Position numbers and translations under genes: made by a program. A stretch of DNA of 62,507 nucleotides, taken from a virus. Of this stretch, positions 50,460-58,191 are shown piece after piece; position 1 is the first letter of the stretch; each line of letters starts with the position of its first letter. A model generated the notes under the pieces. The model saw only the letters and a list, made by a program, of their open reading frames with translations, was not told where the DNA came from and ran no database searches. The stretch lies in IMG/VR virus record IMGVR_UViG_3300028361_000028, positions 1 through 62,507 of that record; one strand, written 5' to 3'.

Positions 50460-50660
50460 ATGAGCACTAAACAATGGGTGTGGATGATGGACTACTGCAA
50501 AAAACAAAGCATTCCACCCGCAGAATCCTGGGCTTGGGGAGATGCCAAGAAAGCCTATGAACTTTCCCGCTTGAAATCCTCTATAGTAGGGAGGCCGGGA
50601 GTACTGGAGTACCAGGAGGTTCTCGGGAGACAGGAGTATGAGGGAGACATCAACCAATAA
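50460..50660 (+). CDS. Small hypothetical protein with repeat-derived C terminus
   Basis: 66 residues. Trp-rich N terminus (STKQWVWMMDYCKKQSIPPA). The C-terminal third (from about residue 38) is encoded by repeat sequences: one segment like 50383-50424 and 19 nt identical to 53415-53433, both read in the same frame as QEVLGR. AAAGGA site. Unknown function. Confidence 0.6.
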   Translation: MSTKQWVWMMDYCKKQSIPPAESWAWGDAKKAYELSRLKSSIVGRPGVLEYQEVLGRQEYEGDINQ

Positions 50661-50778
50661 CCCTTTAGTAAGGAGAGTAGCACTAACAGGTAAGTAAAGT
50701 TGAGTATTAAAAACAGGAGAGGGAGCCAGGAGGTTCCTTCAATGTAGCATCAATCTATTAAATATAGGGAGTTTTAAC

Positions 50779-50979
50779 ATGGCTAAAATTATTCGTTTTG
50801 TAAAAGTTGATGGGTACCAGACAAGAGCCGGTATTACACAGTCCAACATCTTTAAGAATTCTTGCGAAAAAGCTGCTAAGATTCTCGGACTGGATGTTGT
50901 AACCCTCAATACCAAAAGGCAAGCCTCAAAATTCAAAAGAGGCACCGGTATCGTATTCAACACAGCAATCAACAAGTAA
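50779..50979 (+). CDS. Small basic hypothetical protein
   Basis: 66 residues (MAKIIRFVKVDGYQTRAGIT, then KAAKILGLDVVTLNTKRQAS), a beta-alpha fold with a basic C-terminal half. GGGAG site. It could be a small DNA-binding protein, not recognised. Confidence 0.65.
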   Translation: MAKIIRFVKVDGYQTRAGITQSNIFKNSCEKAAKILGLDVVTLNTKRQASKFKRGTGIVFNTAINK

Positions 50980-51005
50980 TACCAACCAACCAAGGAGAAA
51001 TACCC

Positions 51006-51176
51006 ATGGCAAGAAATCGAAAGTACGGAGCATCCCCAGCAGTCGTGCATTTTTTCAGAGAATGTAATACAGAAGTTGTAAAAATGATAGATGCCCGTGC
51101 ATCAAAGCCAAAAGCCTGTGGTAAGGTTACAAGGATTAGCGATAATGTTATTAAACGGAGGAAGCTATATGTTTGA
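51006..51176 (+). CDS. Small basic protein
   Basis: 56 codons (MARNRKYGASPAVVHFFREC, then RISDNVIKRRKLYV), strongly basic. AAGGAG 8 nt before the ATG. Its end overlaps the next start by 8 nt. Unknown function, nucleic-acid binding possible. Confidence 0.62.
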   Translation: MARNRKYGASPAVVHFFRECNTEVVKMIDARASKPKACGKVTRISDNVIKRRKLYV

Positions 51177-51351
51177 AACCCAAAAACTGATTGTTGATGA
51201 AAAGGGAGTATGTAGTCCCCCATATAAAGTCATCCCATTAGAGAGGCTCTATCGACATATTCCAACGGCACGTAAGCTGTTGAGGCACAGGAGTATGATG
51301 CGGTTGAGTGCACCACCAGTAATAAAATCATTACCCCTATATATAGGGTAA
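51169..51351 (+). CDS. Small hypothetical protein
   Basis: 60 codons from ATG 51169, which has GGAGG 7 nt upstream inside the previous gene (longer frame rejected). MFETQKLIVDEKGVCSPPYK then a basic LERLYRHIPTARKLLRHRSM helix. Followed by two hairpins (51333-51355 and 51366-51387) before the HExxH gene. Confidence 0.6.
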   Translation: MFETQKLIVDEKGVCSPPYKVIPLERLYRHIPTARKLLRHRSMMRLSAPPVIKSLPLYIG

Positions 51352-51412
51352 AATTGATCACAAAGGGGGGCCGTAAGGTTCCCCACAACTAACCAAAGTA
51401 AGGAGATACACC

Positions 51413-53137
51413 ATGACAGAAGCACAAACTCAAACCAATGAAGTACCGGCAGAAGAAGTTATTGAAGTTCATCAAACAGCAGATGAAGCAGCAGTAAAAG
51501 ATTCATTTGGTAAAAATTTGACACTCACTGGTATGCAGACTCGTCAGACAGATACTGGTGATATTACCTTCTTCAATACTGATTATGTATCACCACGAGT
51601 ACTTGATATCATCCAATGGTACTGCAATACTCAAGTTAGTGGATTCAATGGTCTCTATTCAGTCATTTTCAGAATGGATGGTCTTCCAAAAGTGGATGTA
51701 CCTAGCGACACTCCAACATCCTGGATGTTCTTCCCTGACACCCTTACTGCAGTATGTAATATCCGTGGGTGTATCGATGTAGCTCTATTTGAGGTAATGT
51801 CTGGAGATGTTAAAGAGGCTGCATGCATTAACACGTGGGCTGTCATTTGGCGCGCAATTGTGCAAAACTTCTTTCACGAAGCACACCATGCACAAACTTT
51901 CCTCAACGATAGAGAATTGCTCGATTCCAAAGGGCAAAAAGGCTCCAAAGCCAGAGACGATGAAGAACAAGCGGCAATTGTATATGCTCAAACAATGATG
52001 ATTGAAGCCGCTAAAGCATTAAACATAGAACCTGAATTCACGCCTGAAGTAGCCGATATTATTCAGGATCGAATTGCGGATGAGATGGAAGCTATTGATG
52101 ATGAATCACCCAGCCATCACAAACTATGGGCGTCTAACATGAAGTATATGTTGAAACATGGATTCATCGTACATATCAAAACCGATGAAGGATATGAGGA
52201 TAAAAGCTATTCCACGCTCAAAGAGTTTATGCATTCACAAAGTGGAGATGCTGAAAATGACCCAGCATGGCTAATCCAACATCCAGATACTACTTGTGTT
52301 GGTACAACTACTAACACAATAAACCCTATAGCAGACTCACCAGCTCCTGTAACCCAAACCGGTGGATTTATGTCTCCTCCTAATAACAACAATGGTTATG
52401 TCATTGAGGACGACGATTATAATGATGATGATATTGATTATGGGCAAGCACAAAGTCCAACCAATACTATTCATGCTAACAACGCATACCAAACCCCTAA
52501 CGCAAACGGTATGCAGGGAGCTGCAAATGTAGCAAACGGTTATGCTGGACCAAACACTACACCGCAAAATCCTGTAGCCGGTCCGCCTGCGCAGTTTAAT
52601 CAGCCTGCTGTTGTTGGTGGGCAATCCGCACAACCATTGAATTGGGACACTGGATACCACCAGGCAATAGTAAAAGGACTCTACCAGAAATTGGCTAATA
52701 ACATCTTTGGTAAATGTCAGTTTATAGTAGGACAAACAGCGAACACCCCATTCTTCATGAATGTTCCGGGTATTGAAGCACCACTACCCCTCAGCCCTGA
52801 AGAAGCACAACTGGTGATTGCCCAAACCATTACCCAGAACGGTAAGTTCATGAAAGACCAACCTATGCAGAACAACGCTATCGGTGGTTGTACCATTGGT
52901 AAAGCAAAACTCATGCCTGGTTATGAATTGGTATTGAACAACGGACAAGGTGGTCAAATTCGTCGTAAATTCATTCCCCAAAATCCTTGGAAAACTTCCA
53001 AAACAGCAGAATGGGCACGTAACGGACATCAGATTGTCTGGATTATTGACCCCGACGCCGCTGATAAATCTCTAAGTATGAGAGTAATGGGTGGTATAGT
53101 TGAAAGTAATCGAAGTGGACAGTGGGCAGCAGTCTAA
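51413..53137 (+). CDS. HExxH metalloprotease-like protein with Gln/Asn-rich linker
   Basis: 574 residues. A zincin motif lies at FFHEAHHAQTF (His155, Glu156, His159), with a possible third ligand in RDDEEQAAIVYA about 25 residues later. Residues 305-420 are a Pro/Asn/Gly/Gln-rich linker. The C-terminal 150 residues form another folded domain (FIVGQTANTPFFMNVPGIEA). AAGGAG site. It is the first gene of an operon ending with the SSB-like protein, so a DNA-replication-linked role is possible. The sequence here is visibly less AT-rich. Confidence 0.75.
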   Translation: MTEAQTQTNEVPAEEVIEVHQTADEAAVKDSFGKNLTLTGMQTRQTDTGDITFFNTDYVSPRVLDIIQWYCNTQVSGFNGLYSVIFRMDGLPKVDVPSDTPTSWMFFPDTLTAVCNIRGCIDVALFEVMSGDVKEAACINTWAVIWRAIVQNFFHEAHHAQTFLNDRELLDSKGQKGSKARDDEEQAAIVYAQTMMIEAAKALNIEPEFTPEVADIIQDRIADEMEAIDDESPSHHKLWASNMKYMLKHGFIVHIKTDEGYEDKSYSTLKEFMHSQSGDAENDPAWLIQHPDTTCVGTTTNTINPIADSPAPVTQTGGFMSPPNNNNGYVIEDDDYNDDDIDYGQAQSPTNTIHANNAYQTPNANGMQGAANVANGYAGPNTTPQNPVAGPPAQFNQPAVVGGQSAQPLNWDTGYHQAIVKGLYQKLANNIFGKCQFIVGQTANTPFFMNVPGIEAPLPLSPEEAQLVIAQTITQNGKFMKDQPMQNNAIGGCTIGKAKLMPGYELVLNNGQGGQIRRKFIPQNPWKTSKTAEWARNGHQIVWIIDPDAADKSLSMRVMGGIVESNRSGQWAAV

Positions 53138-53574
53138 TGTTGCATCGAACCCTTGGTGGTATTGTGCTCGCAAAAAGTAAAGGGTGCAGTACCATCAGAC
53201 TCGAAACGGGCGAGACCAGGAAAATATTAATTCCTTGTTTATCTCGTATTGGGGATAGAATTCATGTGTATATTAATTGGTCTACTAATAAAGTGACCAA
53301 AGTAAGCACTGTAGGATGCCCAGACCATTGGAACGGTGATGTGGAGCCGAAACCAGTGGATATCCCCGATGAGACTGAAGATATTCCACATTTAGAGTGC
53401 CAGTCACTTGAGGACCAGGAGGTTCTCGGGAGACCGAGGAGTGAGGGAGTAGGGAGCTTGGAGTTTCCTATGCCCATAAGCGAAGACGATTCTATATTAG
53501 ATGATGTCTTCGAGGAAGATTATTATACCCAGGCTGGAGAACCCAGTCACAAATTATTTAAGGAGCTATTATGA
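53137..53574 (+). CDS. Hypothetical acidic protein coupled to SSB
   Basis: 145 residues from ATG 53137, which overlaps the upstream stop (TAATG). N-terminal beta-rich half (GGIVLAKSKGCSTIRLETGE) and an acidic C-terminal half (SEDDSILDDVFEEDYYTQAG). It carries the in-frame QEVLGR repeat seen in 50460-50660. Its stop overlaps the SSB start (ATGA), so all three operon genes are translationally coupled. Confidence 0.72.
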   Translation: MLHRTLGGIVLAKSKGCSTIRLETGETRKILIPCLSRIGDRIHVYINWSTNKVTKVSTVGCPDHWNGDVEPKPVDIPDETEDIPHLECQSLEDQEVLGRPRSEGVGSLEFPMPISEDDSILDDVFEEDYYTQAGEPSHKLFKELL

Positions 53575-54485
53575 ACCGTTTATCCGTAGTTGGACGTATC
53601 GCTGGCATGCCCGTTTATACACCTTCAGTTGTTGTTAATGGCAAAACTATCAACGCCAAAACTGAACTCACAATCATTGAAAACGACGGTGAGAAGAAAA
53701 ACTCATTCCGTATTACTGGTTGGGGCAAACAAGCAGAAAACTTGGCAAAGGGCGGAGCTGTTGGTAAAGCGATCACAATCTTTGGGCGTCTCTCTACATA
53801 TAAGGGACGTGTATGGCTGGACATGGGTAATGGTAATCGTCAGCCTGTTCAAAGTCCTCAGGGTGGAGATTTGCTAATTACCAAAACAGGTATTACTCTT
53901 GAAAGACTGGATTGGGGAGCAGATTCAGGTAAAACAATTGCTCAGGAAATTCAGGACTTCCAGAATAGCGGTGGCTCAATGGGTCGTCCGCCAATGTGGC
54001 AAATTCCTGGGTCTCCTGATAACCAGACCTGGAAAAACATTTGTGCTGAGCGTAAAGCAACTGAATTTCAACCTGGAAGTACTCATTTTGGATATGCTGA
54101 AGTGCGTATTCCTAATGGTGCTCAGGTTGCTCCTCCTACACAAAGTGGTAATCAGTATGCAAATAATGGCGGTCATCAGGGTGGATTTCAAGCAGGGCAG
54201 CCGAATAATAACGGCGCTGCTCAGTATGGTAATCCTCCTCAGCAACCAGCAACTCAGCAGGGCGGATTTCAGGGTGCAGCAAACAATCAACAAGTTCAGT
54301 ATGGCGGACAGAATATGGGTCAGGCTATGTCAGGTTATACTGGTACTGGTCAGATGGCAGGTAATCCTGGGCAGGTTCAAGGTGGTTTTCAGGGGGCGCA
54401 GCAAGGTAATCCCCCAAACCAGGGTTATGCTCCTCAGACACAAGGGTACGCACCAAATCAGCAGGCAACTAACGTTCAGATGTAA
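53571..54485 (+). CDS. ssb: Single-stranded DNA-binding protein (SSB-like)
   Basis: 304 residues. N-terminal OB fold of about 110 residues: MNRLSVVGRIAGMPVYTPSV, then NSFRITGWGKQAENLAKG, then TIFGRLSTYKGRVWLDMGN. A second conserved patch (PPMWQIPGSPDNQTWKNICA) follows, then a 110-residue Gln/Gly/Asn-rich tail. The usual acidic C-terminal tip (DDDIPF) that recruits partners is absent; it ends NQQATNVQM. It would coat replication intermediates. It is the last gene before a terminator. Confidence 0.86.
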   Translation: MNRLSVVGRIAGMPVYTPSVVVNGKTINAKTELTIIENDGEKKNSFRITGWGKQAENLAKGGAVGKAITIFGRLSTYKGRVWLDMGNGNRQPVQSPQGGDLLITKTGITLERLDWGADSGKTIAQEIQDFQNSGGSMGRPPMWQIPGSPDNQTWKNICAERKATEFQPGSTHFGYAEVRIPNGAQVAPPTQSGNQYANNGGHQGGFQAGQPNNNGAAQYGNPPQQPATQQGGFQGAANNQQVQYGGQNMGQAMSGYTGTGQMAGNPGQVQGGFQGAQQGNPPNQGYAPQTQGYAPNQQATNVQM

Positions 54486-54500
54486 TTAACCTTTAACTTA

Positions 54501-54544
54501 CCGGTAGGTCAGCTCAATAATGGGTTGGCTTACCGGGTTTTTTT
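54501..54544 (+). terminator. Rho-independent terminator after SSB
   Basis: CCGGTA pairs with TACCGG, extended by GGTCAGC with GTTGGCT (three G-U), loop of 10 nt, followed directly by seven T. It ends the rightward operon that starts at the HExxH gene. Confidence 0.88.
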
Positions 54545-54980
54545 CTACTTCCTATTAATGGAGGGTACAGAATTTGTTTACATCAATACCGACTTTTTTT
54601 GCTTTTAGTTTATTGTTTAATTATTACTCTTGTATCTTATGTAGTACCGACTTTATTTGCTCTTCTTGATCCTGGTTCCCTGGAGTAAGGGGAAAATGAT
54701 GATTAAGAACGGAACATCTATTTATACCCGCAAATATAAATATACAATAATAAATAATACTAGTAGACTAGATACTAACTAGTACTATATAGTTTAGTAC
54801 TTAATCTATTGGTATTAAAGTACACTAGTATCTATTATATGAGTATCCCTACTAGGACTAAAAAACATAAGATGTATAAAAGAATAAAAATGATTATTTA
54901 TTGGGTACTGCTAGTTTTGATACTAGTAAAGTATACTATGAGAATTAAGTATTAATTATATAAAAAGTAAAGGAGTTATC
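54545..54980. other. Intergenic region rich in ACTAGTA/AGTACT words
   Basis: No firm gene. Between 54750 and 54860 short words ACTAGTA, AGTACT and GTATTAAAGT recur as in other gene-free regions. Two very short ORFs exist: 54700-54783 (28 codons, AAGGGG upstream) and 54872-54955 (27 codons, one hydrophobic helix, no clear ribosome site). I do not call them. Confidence 0.5.
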
Positions 54981-55130
54981 ATGGATTTTGAAGAAGCAGT
55001 AGAGCAACTAGTAGATGAGTATGGATGTCCTGAAAATCAAGCAGAAGATATTAAAGAATTTTTAATTGGCGCAGGAAATATGTATGGTATTGTTGAACTA
55101 TACGAAGCCAGTCAAAAGGAGAATAAGTAA
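54981..55130 (+). CDS. Small acidic protein
   Basis: 49 codons (MDFEEAVEQLVDEYGCPENQ, then AEDIKEFLIGAGNMYGIVEL), helical and acidic, UBA-like in feel but not identifiable. AAAGGAG 6 nt before the ATG. It directly abuts the next gene (TAA then ATG). Confidence 0.65.
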   Translation: MDFEEAVEQLVDEYGCPENQAEDIKEFLIGAGNMYGIVELYEASQKENK

Positions 55131-55412
55131 ATGAAAAATTATGAAGGTTTTATTAAAGTATGGCATCCAGGTAAAGAATTACCTATTAAATTTGAAGGGA
55201 TGGTCAATCTAATAGTTGATCCAGCGTGCGACGACGACACCCTAACATTTGAATTTAGAGCTAATATACCTGATGCAAAAGTAACTATAGTATCCGTTCC
55301 TACCTATAAATTTATGGTACAATACTATGAGGATAACGAACTCAGCGGCGAAGATGATATTATTGATTGTGATCCAGACGACTGGTCTGATGTTCTAGAC
55401 CTAAAAGCATAA
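55131..55412 (+). CDS. Acidic hypothetical protein
   Basis: 93 residues, beta-rich and strongly acidic (CDDDTLTFEFRANIPDAKVT, then DDIIDCDPDDWSDVLDL). AAAAGGAG lies inside the upstream gene. Acidic surface proteins of this size can mimic DNA or bind host enzymes; that is only a possibility. Confidence 0.7.
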   Translation: MKNYEGFIKVWHPGKELPIKFEGMVNLIVDPACDDDTLTFEFRANIPDAKVTIVSVPTYKFMVQYYEDNELSGEDDIIDCDPDDWSDVLDLKA

Positions 55413-55519
55413 TTTTTAAGTCTTTATAATTAGATGAGACTATAAATATAATCTAATATACTTCTGGTTTAAACACCTAAGTATACGTGTTCTTTCATAG
55501 AGAACTCTCCTGAATAATA

Positions 55520-55567
55520 GGGATTAGTGCTTATAGGTTAAGTACTAGTCCCTATTTCTCCTTTTTA
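55520..55567 (+). terminator. Hairpin terminator between convergent genes
   Basis: GGGATTAGT pairs with ACTAGTCCC (9 bp, one G-U) around a 15-nt loop, followed by TATTTCTCCTTTTT. It ends the rightward pair 54981-55412. The T-rich part overlaps the stop codon region of the leftward RHH gene. Confidence 0.7.
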
Positions 55568-55738
55568 ATTTTCCCCTGTTCCTTGTTTATTAATCCAATT
55601 AGTAAGAAATCCATCCAGTATAAATACTATGGTATCTGTTTTATTAAGTCCTTTCTCTTTCATATACATCTCCAATAAGGACTTGGTTATATTGTTTATT
55701 CTAAATGTTACACTACCTACCGATTTTTTTTCACTCAT
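55565..55738 (-). CDS. Ribbon-helix-helix repressor-like protein
   Basis: 57 codons from ATG 55738 with AGGAG 6 nt upstream. VGSVTFRINNITKSLLEMYM and LNKTDTIVFILDGFLTNWIN give the strand-helix-helix order of MetJ/Arc-type repressors. It is the only leftward gene in this half of the window and faces away from an array of TTACAGTG repeats beginning 46 bp upstream, probable operators for autoregulation and control of rightward genes. Confidence 0.8.
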   Translation of the reverse strand: MSEKKSVGSVTFRINNITKSLLEMYMKEKGLNKTDTIVFILDGFLTNWINKQGTGEN

Positions 55739-55783
55739 AATGTTGCTCCTATTATTACTACTATTATTAAATTACACCGTAAC

Positions 55784-55873
55784 TTACAGTGCATATTACA
55801 GTGTCTTACAGTGTATAACCCCCTACCTATAGAAAAGTTAGTTAATTCAACTTACAGTGCTATTTACAGTGTA
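55784..55873. promoter_or_regulatory. Array of TTACAGTG operator-like repeats
   Basis: Five copies of TTACAGTG at 55784, 55796, 55806, 55852 and 55864 (spacings 12, 10, 46 and 12 bp), plus a degenerate TTACACCG at 55772. The 10-12-bp phasing places neighbours on the same helix face, typical for RHH dimers binding cooperatively next to their own promoter. Confidence 0.75.
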
Positions 55874-56337
55874 GATTACATTTACTCTAATTTACTCCCA
55901 GGGACTAAAACATGATACCCCCATAGGGGGGATTTGAGCCTTTTCTTACTCACTCACATCTACTGAAATCACTAATAGCTACCATTCATGGGGTTATACG
56001 CCTATCTGACCCAGGAGACCGCTTGTTCAGTATCTTAAACAAAAGAGGGTAAAGTAGAGCTTAGTGCCAGTATCTTTTGGCAAAAACACAAAAGGTGCCG
56101 TGATTAAGCTTCATTTTTTAACGAAACTCATCGATTGACATCGAAAAGTATCGAATTCGACACAAAATCACTCATATTAGTTAAAAAGGGGGTATAATAC
56201 CCTATATTGCCGTACTACCCACAGTGCATATTTGAGCCTTTTGCACACAGAGTTAAGTACTATAATCACTGTATCGCCGCTAATACCAGACCTCTTAGCC
56301 GTTTTTAGACAAACCGACAATTGATTGAGGAAAAAGA
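55874..56337. other. Regulatory-looking intergenic region
   Basis: No gene found. Features: CCCC-ATA-GGGG hairpin (55919-55930), an exact 13-bp direct repeat ATTTGAGCCTTTT (55932-55944 and 56230-56242), several ATCGA/TCGAA words including the palindrome-like ATCGAATTCGAC near 56150, and a further CACAGTGCATA near 56219 resembling the operator repeats. Confidence 0.5.
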
Positions 56338-56499
56338 ATGAACTTAACCCACCAAATATCTATATCAACAATAACTATAATACTATCATGGATACTAGTA
56401 ATAATAACCCTACTTCCATATACCATTAATAGAGCTAAACCCTTAGTATTAGGCGCTATAGCTCTTGCAATCACTTCTTTCGGAGTACTTATCATATAA
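56338..56499 (+). CDS. Small two-span membrane protein
   Basis: 53 codons with two hydrophobic helices (ISISTITIILSWILVIITLL and VLGAIALAITSFGVLII) joined by PYTINRAKP. GAGG 7 nt before the ATG. Holin-like size and shape, but no lysis gene adjoins. Unknown. Confidence 0.6.
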   Translation: MNLTHQISISTITIILSWILVIITLLPYTINRAKPLVLGAIALAITSFGVLII

Positions 56500-56523
56500 G
56501 AAGAAAAAGAAAAGGAGAAGACA

Positions 56524-56817
56524 GTGAGGAATAGACTAAGAGTGTTGGTACTTAGGGCTTTAGCACTAGAAAGGTCTGAACTAAAGTTATTGATACTTAA
56601 ACTAATAATACTAGTTTGTATGGTTTTTATAGTACTATTTAGTTCAATACTAGGTATAACTTATATTATCTATGATATCAAGAGTACCGAGAATAGGGGC
56701 TCTCAATCAACTATTGAAATGTGTCGAAAATTATTATCGAAAAATATTGAAATCGATGAAACGTCGAAAAGTGTGTATTTCGGGCACCTTATAGATGTTA
56801 ATAGAGATATAAGATAA
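56524..56817 (+). CDS. Single-span membrane protein
   Basis: 97 residues from a GTG start with AAGGAG 7 nt upstream. Basic N terminus, a transmembrane segment (LILKLIILVCMVFIVLFSSI) near residues 22-48 and a polar extracytoplasmic part with one Cys. The layout resembles an inner-membrane spanin, but no outer partner overlaps it, so the role is open. Confidence 0.65.
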   Translation: MRNRLRVLVLRALALERSELKLLILKLIILVCMVFIVLFSSILGITYIIYDIKSTENRGSQSTIEMCRKLLSKNIEIDETSKSVYFGHLIDVNRDIR

Positions 56818-57296
56818 AGATAAACTAGTATTTATTATGATTAGTATTAGAGAGTATTAGATAGTATTATGATTGGTATTAAAGAATATTAGTATTTATT
56901 ATGGTAGTATTGATAAGTATTAGTATCAAATTAATTAGTATTATAAAACACTTAGTATTTATCGTGAAAGTGTTAGTACCTAATCAACTAGTATTAATGA
57001 AACCCTTACCAGTGCTTACTCTCAGAGTTCTAAAGAGTTCTTACCTTAACTCAATCAATTAACATAATCTTCTCTCTTGTTTCTATTGTACTACTTCTAT
57101 TAGACTTAGAGTTAGTTGTATAGTCATTATAACTCTTAGGGTTGATTGTGGAACTATTAGTGATGTTATGGGTTTAATTAAGGTTAGGGTTAGGGTTTGT
57201 TATTAAAGAGGAGTTAATGACCCATTAATGGCGTTTAACGCTGATTGTCGATATTTAGCCCGCCGCCGTATTTTTTACTGTAACAAGGAGGTATAA
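56818..57296. repeat. Gene-free region with phased AGTATT repeats
   Basis: From 56825 to 57000 TAGTATT or close variants (AGTATTAG, GGTATTAA, AGTACC) occur at least thirteen times, mostly 10-16 bp apart. Further on, TTAGGGTTAGGG-like (57183-57196) and repeated GAGTTAGT words follow. No gene is visible. Phased A/T-rich words could bend DNA or bind a protein array. Confidence 0.6.
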
Positions 57297-57509
57297 ATGA
57301 GTAAAGTATTTAGTTGGCTAGTGTACATCCTAATAGTATCGCCAAATAGGGCATACAGCAGATTAAGTATGTATAATACATTGCACAAATTTAGTGTAAT
57401 TTTAAGTGTAACACTATTGGTCATAAATGTGGATAATTGTATAATACTGACTAGTTGTTTAATTGGGTTAATTGTATATAGAGCTATTTACTTTCAAATT
57501 GATTTTTAA
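57297..57509 (+). CDS. Small membrane protein
   Basis: 70 residues with hydrophobic segments at the N terminus (VFSWLVYILIVSP) and in the second half (SVILSVTLLVINVDNCIILT). AAGGAGG site. It begins a run of small membrane/lipoprotein genes. Unknown function. Confidence 0.65.
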   Translation: MSKVFSWLVYILIVSPNRAYSRLSMYNTLHKFSVILSVTLLVINVDNCIILTSCLIGLIVYRAIYFQIDF

Positions 57510-57518
57510 GGGGATAAT

Positions 57519-57746
57519 ATGAAAAAAATACTACTACTATGTTTAGTTGGTTTAATGCTCCTATTAATGTCTTGTGGCACTGATAGTAATAAGCCTACAG
57601 CTCTTCCAACTGAATCTACAAACATAACCAACATTGGAAATGGATGGATTGAATTTGATTACGCAGATCAACGTTTTTTATACTATAAAGGTAGAAAAGG
57701 TTATTCAGGATATCAAGCATTAACAGTGGTTAAGAAAATAGAATAG
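57519..57746 (+). CDS. Small lipoprotein
   Basis: 75 residues. Signal peptide MKKILLLCLVGLMLLLMSC with lipobox ending at Cys19, so it should be lipidated and exported. The mature part is a small domain (WIEFDYADQRFLYYKGRKGY, then YSGYQALTVVKK). Similar short lipoproteins in phages are sometimes superinfection-exclusion or host-envelope factors. AAGGGG site. Confidence 0.75.
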   Translation: MKKILLLCLVGLMLLLMSCGTDSNKPTALPTESTNITNIGNGWIEFDYADQRFLYYKGRKGYSGYQALTVVKKIE

Positions 57747-57747
57747 T

Positions 57748-57858
57748 ATGACTTTATTTATAAAATGTTTAATAATAACCTCTTTTATATTAATAATTAT
57801 TGTTAATTTATTTATACAGAGTCAACTAGTGTTTAATTTCTTATTCGATTTAATATAA
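57748..57858 (+). CDS. Tiny membrane protein
   Basis: 36 codons, hydrophobic (MTLFIKCLIITSFILIIIVN), starting 1 nt after the previous stop, so translation would rely on coupling. Weak ribosome site. Confidence 0.5.
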   Translation: MTLFIKCLIITSFILIIIVNLFIQSQLVFNFLFDLI

Positions 57859-57868
57859 GGAAAGTTAA

Positions 57869-57967
57869 ATGTATATATGGGCTAAATGTTTATTAAAAGT
57901 AGTAATATTAAATTACATAATTATATGGGGATGGATTACTTTTAGTACTATAACTAGTATAATATAA
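57869..57967 (+). CDS. Tiny membrane protein
   Basis: 32 codons (MYIWAKCLLKVVILNYIIIW), one hydrophobic helix. AAGGAAA stands 7 nt before the ATG. It shares the KCL-hydrophobic layout of the previous mini-gene, perhaps a duplicate. Confidence 0.5.
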   Translation: MYIWAKCLLKVVILNYIIIWGWITFSTITSII

Positions 57968-57977
57968 GGAGAACAGC

Positions 57978-58172
57978 ATGCTTTTTGAAATAGTAACTCT
58001 AATAGGTTTAGTATCGATATTTATTGCATTTATTTATTGCGATGGCGGAGATCTTTTTATTATACTTAGAGTGTGGGCTTATTGCACTTTATTCTTATTT
58101 GCAGTGGTATTTATAACTATGTTAATGGTGGAGATATGTAAATGGGTATTTACTTCTTTGGGCATTATTTAA
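57978..58172 (+). CDS. Small two-span membrane protein
   Basis: 64 residues with two hydrophobic helices (IVTLIGLVSIFIAFIYCDGG and AYCTLFLFAVVFITMLMVEI). AAGGAG site. Unknown role; holin-like shape but no supporting context. Confidence 0.65.
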   Translation: MLFEIVTLIGLVSIFIAFIYCDGGDLFIILRVWAYCTLFLFAVVFITMLMVEICKWVFTSLGII

Positions 58173-58191
58173 AAATAAAAAGGAAACTATT

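Noticed and set aside
52337-53029. Minus-strand ORFs opposite the HExxH gene
   Set aside because: Opposite to a long well-supported gene, with no ribosome sites and low-complexity content.
53899-54489. Plus-strand ORF overlapping SSB in another frame
   Set aside because: Long only because the Gln/Gly-rich tail of SSB lacks stops in that frame; no start signal.
54872-54955. 27-codon hydrophobic ORF
   Set aside because: No ribosome site and extreme shortness; could be chance in an AT-rich gap.
57183-57200. Telomere-like TTAGGGTTAGGG
   Set aside because: Only about two units within AT-rich repetitive sequence; no sign of a genome end.
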